A stretch of 59,739 bases of DNA from Fervidicella metallireducens AeB (GCF_000601455.1 NZ_AZQP01000013.1:1-59739); one strand, 5' to 3'. Positions 1 through 9,877 are shown, numbered from the stretch's first letter. Notes: generated by a model not told the origin, from the sequence alone. Made by a program: numbers and translations.

Positions 1-1631
1 TCAATAATAAATGTGTTAGGGACAAAATCAGTATAAATGGAGATGAGGTAATAGAAATTACTATAATTAACGACGAATGTATACGGGATATGACTATTGA
101 AGTAAAAGAAGAAAAGTTAAAAGCATACTTAAAAGTTAGTTGTAAAAATGGCAGGATATATACTTTAAAAGATACTGAACCTGCCAATGAATTGTTTATT
201 GAAACGATAGTTATTGATGAGAAAAGATCTGAAGCATTTACGAAGGAAGACGTAGAAAAAATTCTTAGTGAAAATAAAATAAAATATGGAGTAAAATGGG
301 AGAATATATCAGGTGTTTTAAATGGTGGAACAGCAGTTATTGCTGAGGGGAGAAAAGTTGAAATGCCGATAGATGATAGAATAGATTACTTTTTTGATAA
401 TGAAAAAATAAAAACTCCTATAGAAGTTGATGGAAAAGTCGATTATTTAAATAAAGGTGAAGTTAGTTTTGTTGAAGCAGGTAAATTATTAGCTATTAAA
501 ATAGAAGGAAAAGATGGTATATCAGGGGTTAATGTATATGGTGAAACAGTAATGCCTCCAAAAAGAAAAAAAATAAAATTCCTATGTGGTCCAGGTTGCG
601 AAACCTTTGATGATGGAAACAAAATAAGAGCGACAATCAGCGGTATGCCATGTATTAAAGGGGAAAGAATTTGCGTTTTCCCAGTTCATAAAATCTCAGG
701 AGATGTTGATATAATAACTGGGAATATAGAATTCAATGGGGACATACATATACTTGGTGATGTAAAAGAAGGTATGGAGGTTAAAGCGGGAAATAGTATT
801 TTAATAAAAGGCAATGTTGCTGAAGGAAAAATACAGGCAAAAGGGGATATTATCATAGAAAAAAATGTTATATCCTCAGAGATTCACGCAGGAGAGAAAC
901 AAATAACAGAAAAAATGCTTATCAATACGATTTCTTCGTATCATGCCTTTTTGGAAAGTCTTATTGAAGCAATTAATGAAGTTTTAACTAATGGTAAATT
1001 ATCAAAAAACATTGGAATAGAACAGATTATAAAGGTTTTGTTAGAATCTAAATTTAAATTTGTTAAGGAGATTATTGAAAAAGGGAATAATATTGAACTA
1101 AGCAAAGAGATTAACGAAAAATTAAAGGAGATATGGTTACGAATAAATAATTTTCAAAGTCTTATTTTACAAAGAAAAGTTAATAAATTAGATGAAATTT
1201 TAATAACAAAAAATTTAATTTCTAATTTTCTTGATACATATACGATTTTAAATACCCCTGCAGATGTGAGTGTTGGTTATTGTCAAAATTCTAAAATTTT
1301 TGCCACCAACGATGTAGAAGTTAAAGGAAAGGGCTGCTATAATACTAATATAATTGCAGAAAATAACGTTACAATTTATGGAAATCCAGGGGTTTTAAGA
1401 GGTGGACAAGTAGTTGTAGGAGGCAATATAAAGGTTAAAGAAGTTGGTTCAAATGCTGGTGTTCCAACTGTTTTAAAGACATCTAAAAAAGGAATAATAG
1501 AGGCAGAAATTGCTTACAACAACACTATTTTATGCTTTGACGAAATCACCTTTAAGCTTGAATATCCTGTAAAAAAATTAAAGGCTTATATTTCTAAAGG
1601 AGAACTGATTGTGGAGAAACTAAAATTTTAA
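1..1631 (+). CDS. fapA: FapA (DUF342) flagellar assembly protein A, 5' end outside window
   Basis: The reading frame is open from base 3. The first internal ATG is at 90, but the codons before it read as ordinary coding sequence (about 29 residues) and that ATG has no ribosome binding site, so the true start lies upstream of the window. The protein shows the DUF342/FapA pattern: an N-terminal mixed region, a run of short beta-helix turns rich in G and V (near residues 200-275 counted from ATG 90), a helical, probably coiled-coil stretch (about 290-370), then more beta-helix. FapA-family proteins sit at the head of chemotaxis/flagellar operons in Firmicutes, and their molecular role is poorly defined. 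cheW follows 11 bases later, so they are probably co-transcribed. The family call is confident and the function is not. Confidence 0.85.
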   Translation, partial: NNKCVRDKISINGDEVIEITIINDECIRDMTIEVKEEKLKAYLKVSCKNGRIYTLKDTEPANELFIETIVIDEKRSEAFTKEDVEKILSENKIKYGVKWENISGVLNGGTAVIAEGRKVEMPIDDRIDYFFDNEKIKTPIEVDGKVDYLNKGEVSFVEAGKLLAIKIEGKDGISGVNVYGETVMPPKRKKIKFLCGPGCETFDDGNKIRATISGMPCIKGERICVFPVHKISGDVDIITGNIEFNGDIHILGDVKEGMEVKAGNSILIKGNVAEGKIQAKGDIIIEKNVISSEIHAGEKQITEKMLINTISSYHAFLESLIEAINEVLTNGKLSKNIGIEQIIKVLLESKFKFVKEIIEKGNNIELSKEINEKLKEIWLRINNFQSLILQRKVNKLDEILITKNLISNFLDTYTILNTPADVSVGYCQNSKIFATNDVEVKGKGCYNTNIIAENNVTIYGNPGVLRGGQVVVGGNIKVKEVGSNAGVPTVLKTSKKGIIEAEIAYNNTILCFDEITFKLEYPVKKLKAYISKGELIVEKLKF

Positions 1632-1642
1632 GGGGTGAAGTT

Positions 1643-2098
1643 ATGTCAGAAATGAGAAAACTTGTGGTTTTTAAAATTAATGAGGATGAATTTGCTGCAG
1701 ATATTATGCAGGTTGAGAGAATTTTAGGTTATGTAGAACCAACGAAAATACCTGAAGCTCCTTATTTTGTTAAGGGAGTTATAAAGTATGAGAATAAAAT
1801 CTTACCAATAATAGACCTAAAAAATAGATTAAATATTAATGACACAAAAACAAACACAGAACCTAAAATTATTGTTGTAAAGCATAACGAAAGAAATATA
1901 GGTTTAATTGTTGATTTAGTTACAGAAGTTATTGATATAAAACAAGAGAGCATAGAGCCAGCGCCTGGGATAGTTCAAGGTATTTCCAATAAGTATATTA
2001 CAGGAATTGTTAAAATAGAAGATAGGATTATAGTTTTAATTAATACTGAAAGAATAGTTTCTAATGATGATATTGAAGCTTTAAATTCTTTGGCTTAA
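1643..2098 (+). CDS. cheW: CheW chemotaxis coupling protein (first copy)
   Basis: This 151-residue protein spans one CheW/SH3-like domain. The family pattern is clear: a conserved KFxIxxDEFAxDI-like opening with [10 protein letters not shown], then [21 protein letters not shown], then [10 protein letters not shown]. CheW links chemoreceptors to the CheA kinase at the inner face of the membrane. The start is ATG 1643 behind a good GGGGTGAAG site. It lies in a tight operon between fapA and cheD, 11 bases from the former. A second CheW-type gene is at 7396. Two CheW-like proteins in one operon is common in clostridia, and one may serve a different receptor cluster. Confidence 0.93.
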   Translation: MSEMRKLVVFKINEDEFAADIMQVERILGYVEPTKIPEAPYFVKGVIKYENKILPIIDLKNRLNINDTKTNTEPKIIVVKHNERNIGLIVDLVTEVIDIKQESIEPAPGIVQGISNKYITGIVKIEDRIIVLINTERIVSNDDIEALNSLA

Positions 2099-2111
2099 TT
2101 GGAGAGATATT

Positions 2112-2599
2112 ATGGACAAAAAAGAAATTAAAGTAGGTATAGGGGATCTTAATGTTGCATTTCCACCTGATAAGATAATTACCCTAGGACTTGGATCTTG
2201 TGTTGGAATCGCTTTGTATGATAGTTATAAAAAATAGCGGGGCTCGCCCATATCATGCTTCCAGAGAGTTCAGGATTTAGTAATCAAAGTAATCCAATGA
2301 AATTTGCAGATAAGGCCATTCCAATGTTAGTTGACAAAATGGTTGCCAGTGGAGCTACTTTGAGAAATTTAAAGGCTAAAATAGCTGGTGGAGCCAGCAT
2401 GTTCTCCTTTGGTGATAAAAGTCCAATAATGGATATTGGAAATAGAAATGGTATTGCAGTTAAAAAAATATTAAGTGACTACAATATACCTATATTGTCT
2501 GAAGATTTGGGAGGAAATTCTGGACGCACAATGATTATCGATGCAGAAGATGGTAAGGTATATATTAAGACAATAGGTAAGGGATTGAAGGAGTTGTAG
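2112..2599 (+). pseudogene. cheD: CheD receptor deamidase, interrupted by a one-base deletion
   Basis: CheD deamidates receptor glutamines and is an activator partner of CheC. The N-terminal part (2112-2237) gives the family motif [14 protein letters not shown], then stops at TAG 2235. The rest continues in another frame with GLAHIMLPESS and the C-terminal GGxSMF-like GGASMFSF and GNxxG motifs, ending at 2599. The catalytic Cys (GLGSCVG) and His (LAHIM) fall in different fragments. Adding one A to the six-A run at 2229-2234 restores a normal protein of about 160 residues. It lies between cheW and cheB with tight spacing. A sequencing undercall is more likely than real loss, because the rest of the gene is intact and well conserved. 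Confidence 0.88.
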
Positions 2600-2601
2600 A
2601 T

Positions 2602-3636
2602 ATGTTTGAAAAGATAAGGGTTTTGGTTGTGGATGACTCTGCTTTGATGAGGAAAATAATATCTGATATGATTAACAGCGAGCTTGACATGGAGGTAATT
2701 GATACTGCAAGGGATGGGGAAATTGGCATAAAGAAGGCTGCATTGTTAAAACCTGATGTTGTTACTTTAGATGTTGAAATGCCAAACAAAAATGGTCTTG
2801 AAGCTCTACAGGAAATTAAAAAACATTGTAATTGTCAGGTAATAATGTTAAGTAGTTTAACTTCTGAAGGGTCAGAAATAACAATAGAGTCATTAAGAAA
2901 AGGGGCATTTGATTTTATCCAAAAACCTTCAGGTTCAATATCTCTTGATATCTCAAAAGTAAAGGAAGAATTGATTGAAAAGATAAGATATGCAAAGGCT
3001 CATAATCAAAAAAATAAATTGATAAGAAAGAGTAACATAGAATCCAGCCGGCAAATTAAGACAGTTAATAAAAAAATTGATGCTGTAGTATTAGGAGCAT
3101 CAACTGGAGGACCTAAGGTGCTCTTTGACGTAATCACCAACTTACCAAACAATTTAAACGTGCCGATATTTGTGGTTCAACATATGCCTGCAGGCTTCAC
3201 TAAAGCATTTGCAGAAAGACTCGATAAAAATAGTAAATTGACTGTGAAGGAAGGACAAGATGGACAAGCTATTTTACCAAATACAGTTTATATAGCTCCA
3301 GGAGGCTATCATATGTTGCTTGAAAAGAATAAAATCAGGCTAGACTTGTCCCCTACTATCCATGGAGTAAGACCAGCTGTTGATAAACTTTTTACTTCTG
3401 CAGCAGAGTTTTACAAAGAAAACTTACTCGGATGCGTTTTTACTGGTATGGGTAAGGATGGTGCAGAAGGGGTAAAAAAAATTAAGGCAAATGGAGGCTA
3501 TATTATAGCTCAAGATGAGCTAACTTCTACTGTTTATGGAATGCCAAAGGCAGCTTATGAAACAGGTTGTGTAGACGTAGTTCTTCCAGATCATAAGATT
3601 GCAGAGGAAATCATTAAGGTTGTTAAAAGGACGTGA
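2602..3636 (+). CDS. cheB: CheB protein-glutamate methylesterase/deamidase
   Basis: CheB removes methyl groups from chemoreceptors and so resets the adaptation state opposite CheR. The 344-residue protein has an N-terminal receiver domain with the acidic pair VVDDS (residues 10-13) and the phospho-acceptor Asp57 (VTLDVEMP). A linker leads to a C-terminal esterase domain with the catalytic Ser167 in GASTGG, His194 in VQHMPAGFT and Asp286 in GMGKDGAEG. Length and domain order are standard. The start ATG 2602 lies two bases after the cheD stop, and cheR follows 4 bases after its own stop, so translational coupling is likely. Confidence 0.96.
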   Translation: MFEKIRVLVVDDSALMRKIISDMINSELDMEVIDTARDGEIGIKKAALLKPDVVTLDVEMPNKNGLEALQEIKKHCNCQVIMLSSLTSEGSEITIESLRKGAFDFIQKPSGSISLDISKVKEELIEKIRYAKAHNQKNKLIRKSNIESSRQIKTVNKKIDAVVLGASTGGPKVLFDVITNLPNNLNVPIFVVQHMPAGFTKAFAERLDKNSKLTVKEGQDGQAILPNTVYIAPGGYHMLLEKNKIRLDLSPTIHGVRPAVDKLFTSAAEFYKENLLGCVFTGMGKDGAEGVKKIKANGGYIIAQDELTSTVYGMPKAAYETGCVDVVLPDHKIAEEIIKVVKRT

Positions 3637-3640
3637 AGTT

Positions 3641-4417
3641 ATGGAGTTCAATAAAATCGATGAATTCGTTTTAAAAGAATACGGCATAAACTTATCTGCT
3701 TATAAATCAAAACAGTTACTTAGAAGAATCGAAAGTTTCATGTTAAGAAACGGAGCTTCTAACGAAATTGATTTTATTAAAATATTAAAAGCTGATAAAA
3801 CAATAAGTAAAAAATTCTTAGACCATTTAACAATAAATGTTTCTGAATTTTTCAGAAACAAAGAGATGTTTTTAGAATTGGAGAAAAAAATAAAAGAAAT
3901 TTTGAAGCCAGAAATAAACACGTTAAAGATTTGGAGTGCAGCATGTTCTTACGGAGCCGAGCCGTATACATTAGCAATGATAATGGACAGGTTAACTCCA
4001 AATAAAAGACACAATATCCTTGCAACTGATATAGATAGAACTATTTTAGATATGGCTATGAAGGGTATTTATAATAAAAACGATGTAAAAAATGTAGAAG
4101 AAAATTTATTAAAGAAATATTTTGAGATCCAAGATGGTACTTATGCTATAAAAAAAGAGATTAAAGACAGGGTAACTTTCAAAAGACACGACTTAATACT
4201 TGATAAATATGAAACAGGTTTTGATTTAATAGTTTGTAGAAATGTTGTAATTTACTTTACTCAGGAGACAAAAAATGAAATTTATAAAAAGTTTTATCAG
4301 GCTATGAAACCTGGAGCACTTTTATTTGTTGGTGCAACTGAAAGTATTTACAACTACAGAGAATTAGGTTTTGAAAAAGCTTCAACCTTTATTTATAGGA
4401 AACCAGGAGGTAATTAG
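3641..4417 (+). CDS. cheR: CheR chemoreceptor methyltransferase
   Basis: CheR methylates receptor glutamates using S-adenosylmethionine. The 258-residue protein has the N-terminal all-helical CheR domain (about 1-75, with the NVSEFFRNKEMF signature) and a C-terminal Rossmann methyltransferase with the SAM loop WSAACSYGAEPYTLAM and the ATDIDRTIL and CRNVVIYF motifs. I chose ATG 3641 because it follows the cheB stop by 4 bases; an upstream in-frame extension from 3599 would overlap cheB and has no support. It pairs with cheB in the adaptation module. Confidence 0.95.
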   Translation: MEFNKIDEFVLKEYGINLSAYKSKQLLRRIESFMLRNGASNEIDFIKILKADKTISKKFLDHLTINVSEFFRNKEMFLELEKKIKEILKPEINTLKIWSAACSYGAEPYTLAMIMDRLTPNKRHNILATDIDRTILDMAMKGIYNKNDVKNVEENLLKKYFEIQDGTYAIKKEIKDRVTFKRHDLILDKYETGFDLIVCRNVVIYFTQETKNEIYKKFYQAMKPGALLFVGATESIYNYRELGFEKASTFIYRKPGGN

Positions 4418-4418
4418 T

Positions 4419-6389
4419 ATGGATATGTCTCAATATTTAGATATGTTTTTAGAGGAATCATATGAAAATTTACAAAACCTCAATGAAGACATATTAGGAC
4501 TAGAAAAGAATCCTGAAGATAAAGATTTGATTAACGCAATTTTTAGAGCAGCCCATACTTTAAAAGGTATGGCTGGAAGTATGGGATTCAGTGATATCGC
4601 TGAATTAACACATAAAATGGAAAATGTTCTTGATAAATTCAGAAACGATGAATTAAAGGTTACATCCGAGGTTATTACCATTTTATTCAGGTGTCTTGAT
4701 ACACTTGAAAAGATGATTAGCAATATTCAAAACGGTAGTAATGAAATTGTTGATATTAATGAAATCATGTTACAACTTCAGTCTATTGTTGATTCCAAAA
4801 ATTCTGATAAACATGTTGAGAAAAAAAATCTTGATGACTTTAAACTTAACGAGTATGATATTAACATCGTAAAACAAGCCTATGAAAAGGGATATAAGGT
4901 TTATAAAGTTGATGTAGAGCTTATAAAAGATTGTGTTTTAAAATCTGCAAGGGCATTTTTAGTTTATAAAACTTTAGAAAGTATAGGAGAGATTGTAAAG
5001 TCATCTCCATCAATTGAGGATATTGAGCAAGAAAAATTCGATTTAACTTTCAGTATAGTTGTTATTTCTGATAAGCAAAAAGAAACAATAGAGGGAATGG
5101 TTTTAGCTATATCAGAAATCAAAAAAGTGAATGTAGACCTTATAGAAAATGTAAAGAATGAAATTAAAGAAAATGAAGATAAAAAAGATCAAACAGCTGT
5201 GGAGAAAGCTGCTGCAGAAAACATAAAAAATTCAAAGGAAGATGAAAAAAATACAAAGAAAACACATCAATCTGTAAGAGTTGATATTGAGCGTCTGGAT
5301 AAATTTATGAACCTTGTAGGGGAGCTTGTTATTCACAGAACAAGACTTGAACAGATAAGCAATAATCACAGATTAAATGATCTACATGAAACCTTAGAGC
5401 AGGTTGGAAGGATAACCACAGACCTACAGGATTTAGTTATGAAGGTAAGAATGCTGCCTATAGAGAGAGTATTCAATAGATTCCCAAGAATGGTAAGGGA
5501 TCTTGCACAGGAATTAAATAAGGATATAGAATTCATTATTGAAGGAGAAGAAACAGAATTAGATAGAACAGTTATTGACGAAATAGGTGAACCACTGGTA
5601 CATTTAATAAGAAACGCAGTTGACCATGGAATAGAGCCAGTTGAAGAAAGAATCAAGAAGGGAAAAAATCCAAAGGGTGTCGTTAAGCTAACTGCTTATC
5701 AAGAGGGAAATAAGGCTGTAATTAGAATTGATGATGATGGAAATGGCTTTAACCTTGACAAAATCAAGAAAAAAGCCCAAAGTCTTGGTATTGATACTGA
5801 AGGAATGTCTAATAATGATATTAAGAATTTAATTTTCTTACAGGGATTTAGTACCAGTGACAAGGTTACTGACATCTCAGGCAGGGGAGTTGGCATGGAT
5901 GTTGTGAAAACAAAAATAGCTTCCCTTGGAGGAACAATAGATGTGGTAAGTGAGTTTGGTAAGGGTTCCTCTTTTATAATAAGACTTCCTTTGACGCTTT
6001 CAATTATCCAAGCACTTTTAGTTAAGGTAGGAAGCGAAACATTAGCAATATCTTTAGGTTTTATTGATAGAGTCATAAATGTAAATATCAATGAAATAAA
6101 GTTAACAAATAACAAGGAAGTAATAATGTACAGGGGCAGTATAATTCCTGTAGTTAGACTTGCGGATAGATTAAATCTCGTTGAAAGTGATAACAGTGAA
6201 AAATATGTTGTCATAGTAAAAGTCGGTGAAAAGACAGTTGGGCTAATAGTAGACTCCTTGTTTGGTCAGCAGGAAATAGTTATAAAATCAATGGGTAAAA
6301 CATTACAAAGTTTAAAAGAGTACGTAGGTGCAACTATACTTGGTGATGGTTTAGTAACATTGATAGTTGATGTTGCAGCTCTTGTGTAA
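4419..6389 (+). CDS. cheA: CheA chemotaxis sensor histidine kinase
   Basis: CheA autophosphorylates in response to receptors and passes phosphate to CheY and CheB. The 656-residue protein shows the five-domain order: an HPt domain with phospho-His46 (AAHTLKGMAGS), a short P2-like region (about 145-250), the dimerisation helices (DIERLDKFMNLVGELV), an ATPase domain with the N box LIRNAVDHGIE and the G1/G2 boxes DDDGNG and GRGVGMDVV, and a C-terminal CheW-like domain (about 525-656). ATG 4419 is chosen for its AGGAGG site 8 bases upstream; an in-frame extension from 4371 overlaps cheR. There is a charged, low-complexity linker near residues 245-285. Confidence 0.97.
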   Translation: MDMSQYLDMFLEESYENLQNLNEDILGLEKNPEDKDLINAIFRAAHTLKGMAGSMGFSDIAELTHKMENVLDKFRNDELKVTSEVITILFRCLDTLEKMISNIQNGSNEIVDINEIMLQLQSIVDSKNSDKHVEKKNLDDFKLNEYDINIVKQAYEKGYKVYKVDVELIKDCVLKSARAFLVYKTLESIGEIVKSSPSIEDIEQEKFDLTFSIVVISDKQKETIEGMVLAISEIKKVNVDLIENVKNEIKENEDKKDQTAVEKAAAENIKNSKEDEKNTKKTHQSVRVDIERLDKFMNLVGELVIHRTRLEQISNNHRLNDLHETLEQVGRITTDLQDLVMKVRMLPIERVFNRFPRMVRDLAQELNKDIEFIIEGEETELDRTVIDEIGEPLVHLIRNAVDHGIEPVEERIKKGKNPKGVVKLTAYQEGNKAVIRIDDDGNGFNLDKIKKKAQSLGIDTEGMSNNDIKNLIFLQGFSTSDKVTDISGRGVGMDVVKTKIASLGGTIDVVSEFGKGSSFIIRLPLTLSIIQALLVKVGSETLAISLGFIDRVINVNINEIKLTNNKEVIMYRGSIIPVVRLADRLNLVESDNSEKYVVIVKVGEKTVGLIVDSLFGQQEIVIKSMGKTLQSLKEYVGATILGDGLVTLIVDVAALV

Positions 6390-6402
6390 AGTGGGTGATA
6401 GT

Positions 6403-6999
6403 GTGGAACTTGAATTAACAGAACTACAACTGGATGCACTGAGGGAAGTTGGAAACATAGGAGCTGGAAATGCAGCAACAGCAATGTCACAGATGATTGA
6501 CAGAAAAGTTGATATGACAGTTCCCCAGGTAGAAATATTACCATTTAATGAAATGATAAATACAATTGGTCAAGAAGATGAATTAGTTGTTGCTGTTTTA
6601 TTAAAGGTTTTTGGAGATGCACCTGGTAATATTTTATTCATAATGGATATGGAAAAGGCTCAAAGACTGTCAGAGATGCTGCTTATGGGCTATCAGGATG
6701 TATCTGAAGAAATGTTTATATCAGTTTTTCAAGAGATAGGAAATATACTAGGGAACTCATATATAAATGCAATAACAAGATTAACACCATTAAATCTTAT
6801 AACTTCAGTACCAAGTGTTGCAATGGATATGCTTGCAGCAGTTTTAAGTATAAGTTTTCTTGATGCAGAGCAGTATAGTGATTATGTTCTTGCCATAGAT
6901 ACCAAGTTTATTGAAGATGACAAAGAAGTAGGAGGGAATTTCTTTTTTATTCCTAAACCTGGTTCATTAAATATAATATTACAAAATTTAGGACTATAA
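6403..6999 (+). CDS. cheC: CheC, CheY-P phosphatase
   Basis: CheC dephosphorylates CheY-P and binds CheD in Bacillus-type chemotaxis. The 198-residue protein carries the CheC repeats: LREVGNIGAGNAATAMSQM near the N terminus and FQEIGNILGNSYINAI near residue 110, the (D/E)xxxN active-site pattern twice. The start is inferred as GTG 6403, preceded by GGGTGAT; it gives the usual start ELELTELQ and avoids overlap with cheA. An in-frame extension from 6367 lies inside cheA and is not supported. CheY follows directly, matching CheC's job. Confidence 0.93.
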   Translation: MELELTELQLDALREVGNIGAGNAATAMSQMIDRKVDMTVPQVEILPFNEMINTIGQEDELVVAVLLKVFGDAPGNILFIMDMEKAQRLSEMLLMGYQDVSEEMFISVFQEIGNILGNSYINAITRLTPLNLITSVPSVAMDMLAAVLSISFLDAEQYSDYVLAIDTKFIEDDKEVGGNFFFIPKPGSLNIILQNLGL

Positions 7000-7024
7000 T
7001 ACTTAATTTTAGGAGGTAGTAATA

Positions 7025-7384
7025 ATGCCAAAGGTATTAATTGTAGATGACGCAGCTTTTATGAGAATGATGTTAAAGGATATATTAGTTAAAAATGGAT
7101 ATGAAATAGCTGGTGAAGCTCCAAATGGGTTAAAGGCAGTAGAACTATATAAAAGTGAGAATCCAGATGTTGTAACAATGGATATAACAATGCCTGAAAT
7201 GGATGGGATTCAAGCTGTTAAGGAAATAAAAGCAATTGACCCAAATGCAAGAATAATAATGTGCTCAGCAATGGGGCAGCAGGCTATGGTTATGGAAGCC
7301 ATTAAATCAGGAGCAAAAGATTTCATAGTAAAACCATTCCAGCCAGAGAGAGTTCTAGAAGCAATTAAAAAGGTCCTTGGATAG
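7025..7384 (+). CDS. cheY: CheY response regulator
   Basis: A single receiver domain of 119 residues. The acidic pocket is Asp8/Asp9 (IVDDA), the phospho-acceptor is Asp53 (VTMDITMPEMDG), the switch Ser81 is in MCSAMG and the invariant Lys103 is in VKPFQ. CheY-P binds the FliM/FliY switch complex to set rotation direction. It sits between cheC, its phosphatase, and fliM, its target. The start ATG 7025 has a strong AGGAGG 8 bases upstream. Confidence 0.97.
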   Translation: MPKVLIVDDAAFMRMMLKDILVKNGYEIAGEAPNGLKAVELYKSENPDVVTMDITMPEMDGIQAVKEIKAIDPNARIIMCSAMGQQAMVMEAIKSGAKDFIVKPFQPERVLEAIKKVLG

Positions 7385-7395
7385 GAGTGATTTAG

Positions 7396-7787
7396 ATGCA
7401 GGTTGTTGTATTTACCTTGGTAGGGAAAAATTTGCACTTGAGACTAGGCTGGTTCAAGGTATTGAGAAAATGATGAGTATAACTAAGGTACCAAATGCTC
7501 CATACTATATAAAGGGTCTGGCAAATCTAAGAGGAAATATTATTTCTATCATTGATTTAAAGGCACTTTTAAATATGGAATTTACTAAGGAAGAAGAAAA
7601 CATAATAATAGTTGATATCAATGAAGAAAACGTTGGATTAATGGTAGACAACGTCCATGAAGTAGTGGAAATATCTGATGATATGGTTGAAAAAGTTAAC
7701 GATACCACATCTTATATTAAAGGCGTAATAAATTTTAAAGAATATATTGTTACTCTGTTGGAGGGAGAAATGCTATTAAACAGATAG
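7396..7787 (+). pseudogene. cheW: Second CheW-like coupling protein, one-base deletion near the N terminus
   Basis: From ATG 7396, with AGGAGTGA 5 bases upstream, the sequence reads MQVVVFTL, the usual CheW opening, then leaves frame. The remaining CheW domain (GREKFALETRLVQGIEKM, NAPYYIKGLANLRGNI and GLMVDNVHEVVE) runs in the frame one base back to the stop at 7787. One extra G in the GG at 7419-7420 restores a continuous protein of about 130 residues. The alternative, a TTG start at 7377 inside cheY, would give an atypical N terminus and no binding site. The lesion is probably a sequencing error. It may couple a different receptor set from the first CheW. Confidence 0.85.
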
Positions 7788-7797
7788 GAGGGATAGT

Positions 7798-8787
7798 ATG
7801 GGTGAAGTTCTTTCTCAAAGCGAAATAGATGCCCTCCTTTCGGCTTTATCCTCAGGTGCAGTAGAGTTAGAAGAAACGTCAGCTGAAGAAAAGCATAAAG
7901 TAAAAAAATATGATTTTAAGAGGCCAAATAAGTTTTCAAAGGATCATATAAGAACACTTGAGATGGTTCATGACAATTTTTCAAGGATAGCATCAAATTA
8001 CTTAACTGCTCACTTAAGGACCTCGGTTCAAATTAAAGTATTATCAACAGAGCAGACAACATTTGAAGAATTTATACATTCAATTTCAAATCCAACAATT
8101 TTGATGTCGTTCTATCTTGAACCATTAAGTGGAATAATGCTTTTTGAAACTGCACCGTCTTTTGTATTTCAAGTAATTGATATACTTTTTGGAGGTCAGG
8201 GAAAAACTGTTTTAAAAACAAGAGAGTTTACTGAAATAGAGAAAAATATTATTAAAAGGATTAATCTAAAATTAATAGAACATCTTAAGCTTGCATGGGA
8301 AGATATTATAGATGTAAATGTTAAGTTTGACAATCTAGAAACCAACCCTGTTTTAAATCAGGTTATGGCACCTAATGAACCTGTTGCTCTTATAACTATG
8401 TCCGTTCAAATTGCACAAAACCAAAGCTTTTTAAATATGTGTATACCATATATATCTATTGAAAAATTTATTGATAAATTGGTGATACAATATAAAAATA
8501 CAGTTACAACAAACGACGATATTGATAATAAAACCAGGATGCAAAATAATTTAATGAATGTTGAAGTAACAGGACATGTTGAGCTGGGTAGAACTAATAT
8601 TACAGTTGAAGAATTTTTAAACCTTTCTGTTGGGGATTGTATAAGCTTAAATAAACACATCAATGAACCTCTTGATATGTTTATAAAAGAAAAATTACAT
8701 TTTAGCGTATACCCAGGAACTGTTGGGAAGAAACTTGGGGTACAGATTGTAGAAATAATAGATAAGGATGTGAAAGACAATGCATGA
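7798..8787 (+). CDS. fliM: FliM flagellar motor switch protein
   Basis: FliM forms the C-ring and binds CheY-P. The 329-residue protein starts with the CheY-binding peptide LSQSEIDALLSAL, then the conserved KYDFKRPNKFSKDHIRTLEMVHDNFSR, shown here only as its landmark KYDFKRPNKF, a middle CheC-like domain (about 45-235, with LFGGQGK), and a C-terminal SpoA/FliN-like domain (about 250-325, VTGHVELGRTNITVEEFLNL). fliY overlaps its last 8 bases. Confidence 0.96.
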   Translation: MGEVLSQSEIDALLSALSSGAVELEETSAEEKHKVKKYDFKRPNKFSKDHIRTLEMVHDNFSRIASNYLTAHLRTSVQIKVLSTEQTTFEEFIHSISNPTILMSFYLEPLSGIMLFETAPSFVFQVIDILFGGQGKTVLKTREFTEIEKNIIKRINLKLIEHLKLAWEDIIDVNVKFDNLETNPVLNQVMAPNEPVALITMSVQIAQNQSFLNMCIPYISIEKFIDKLVIQYKNTVTTNDDIDNKTRMQNNLMNVEVTGHVELGRTNITVEEFLNLSVGDCISLNKHINEPLDMFIKEKLHFSVYPGTVGKKLGVQIVEIIDKDVKDNA

Positions 8788-9877
8788 GGGATTACTTTCA
8801 CAGGAAGAAATAGATGCACTTCTTAACGGTGTAGGCAAACCACCTGCACTAAGTGATAGTGACAAGGATCTTCTAGGTGAAATTGGAAATATATCAATGG
8901 GTTCTGCTTCCACAGCGCTATCCACAATAATTAATAAACTGGTAAATATTACAACACCTAGAGTAACAACTACTACTTTAAAGGAAATGAAAAATAATTT
9001 CGAAGTTCCGATAATTGCCTTAGAGGTATTATATACAGAAGGATTAATAGGGGAGAATCTCCTCCTTATTAAGATAACTGATGCTGTAGTTATTGCAGAC
9101 CTGATGATGGGTGGAGATGGAAGCAGGAAGTCAGAATCTTTAACAGAAATTGAAATAAGTGCAGTTTCTGAGGCTATGAACCAGATGATAGGTTCATCAG
9201 CAACATCACTTGCTACAATGCTTAATATGCCAATAAACATATCACCTCCAGATGCTAAGGTCTGGGATGATAAAACTCAGGACTTGTCTAAAAACGTAAA
9301 TGAAGACGAAGAAATAGTTAGAATTTCATTTAGATTAACAATAGAGGATCTAGTAGATAGCGAAATTATGCTTCTTCTTCCTGTTGAGACAGCAAAGGCT
9401 ATAATAAACAAAATGACAGGTAAAGCAGAGACAGAAATAAGTGAGTTTGAGGACATATCAGATATCAATGAATTTGGATTTGATGAAGTACAAATAAACA
9501 ATAAAAACAATGAAGTGAAAAAAGAACAACCCAAAGTAAGGTATGAAGAACCAGCTGTAAATGTGCAAAGGGCGCAATTTGCTCCCTTGACAAACATGTC
9601 ACCGCAGGAAAAACAAAATATTGATTTAATACTTGATGTTCCTCTTGAAATTTCAGTTGTTTTAGGAAGAACAAAAAAGAGTATTAAAGAAATATTGTCA
9701 CTTGGTGTTGGTTCATTAGTGGAACTTGATAAGCTCACTGAAGAACCTGTTGAGATACTAGTTAATGGGAAAAAGGTTGCTTTAGGAGAAGTAGTTGTTA
9801 TAGATGAAAACTTTGGAGTAAGAATTACAAATATAATAAGCAATGATGAAAGAGTAAAAAGTCTGCAGGTTAAATAG
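8780..9877 (+). CDS. fliY: FliY/FliN-type motor switch phosphatase
   Basis: FliY is the Firmicute switch subunit that replaces FliN and also dephosphorylates CheY-P. The 365-residue protein opens with a FliM-like peptide LLSQEEIDALLNGV, continues with two CheC-type phosphatase motifs (GEIGNISMGSASTAL and SAVSEAMNQMIGSSA, around residues 35 and 135), has a charged linker (about 225-275), and ends in a SpoA domain (about 280-360; ISVVLGRTKKSIKEIL and LGVGSLVELDKL). It overlaps fliM and is the last gene before a terminator. Confidence 0.95.
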   Translation: MHEGLLSQEEIDALLNGVGKPPALSDSDKDLLGEIGNISMGSASTALSTIINKLVNITTPRVTTTTLKEMKNNFEVPIIALEVLYTEGLIGENLLLIKITDAVVIADLMMGGDGSRKSESLTEIEISAVSEAMNQMIGSSATSLATMLNMPINISPPDAKVWDDKTQDLSKNVNEDEEIVRISFRLTIEDLVDSEIMLLLPVETAKAIINKMTGKAETEISEFEDISDINEFGFDEVQINNKNNEVKKEQPKVRYEEPAVNVQRAQFAPLTNMSPQEKQNIDLILDVPLEISVVLGRTKKSIKEILSLGVGSLVELDKLTEEPVEILVNGKKVALGEVVVIDENFGVRITNIISNDERVKSLQVK

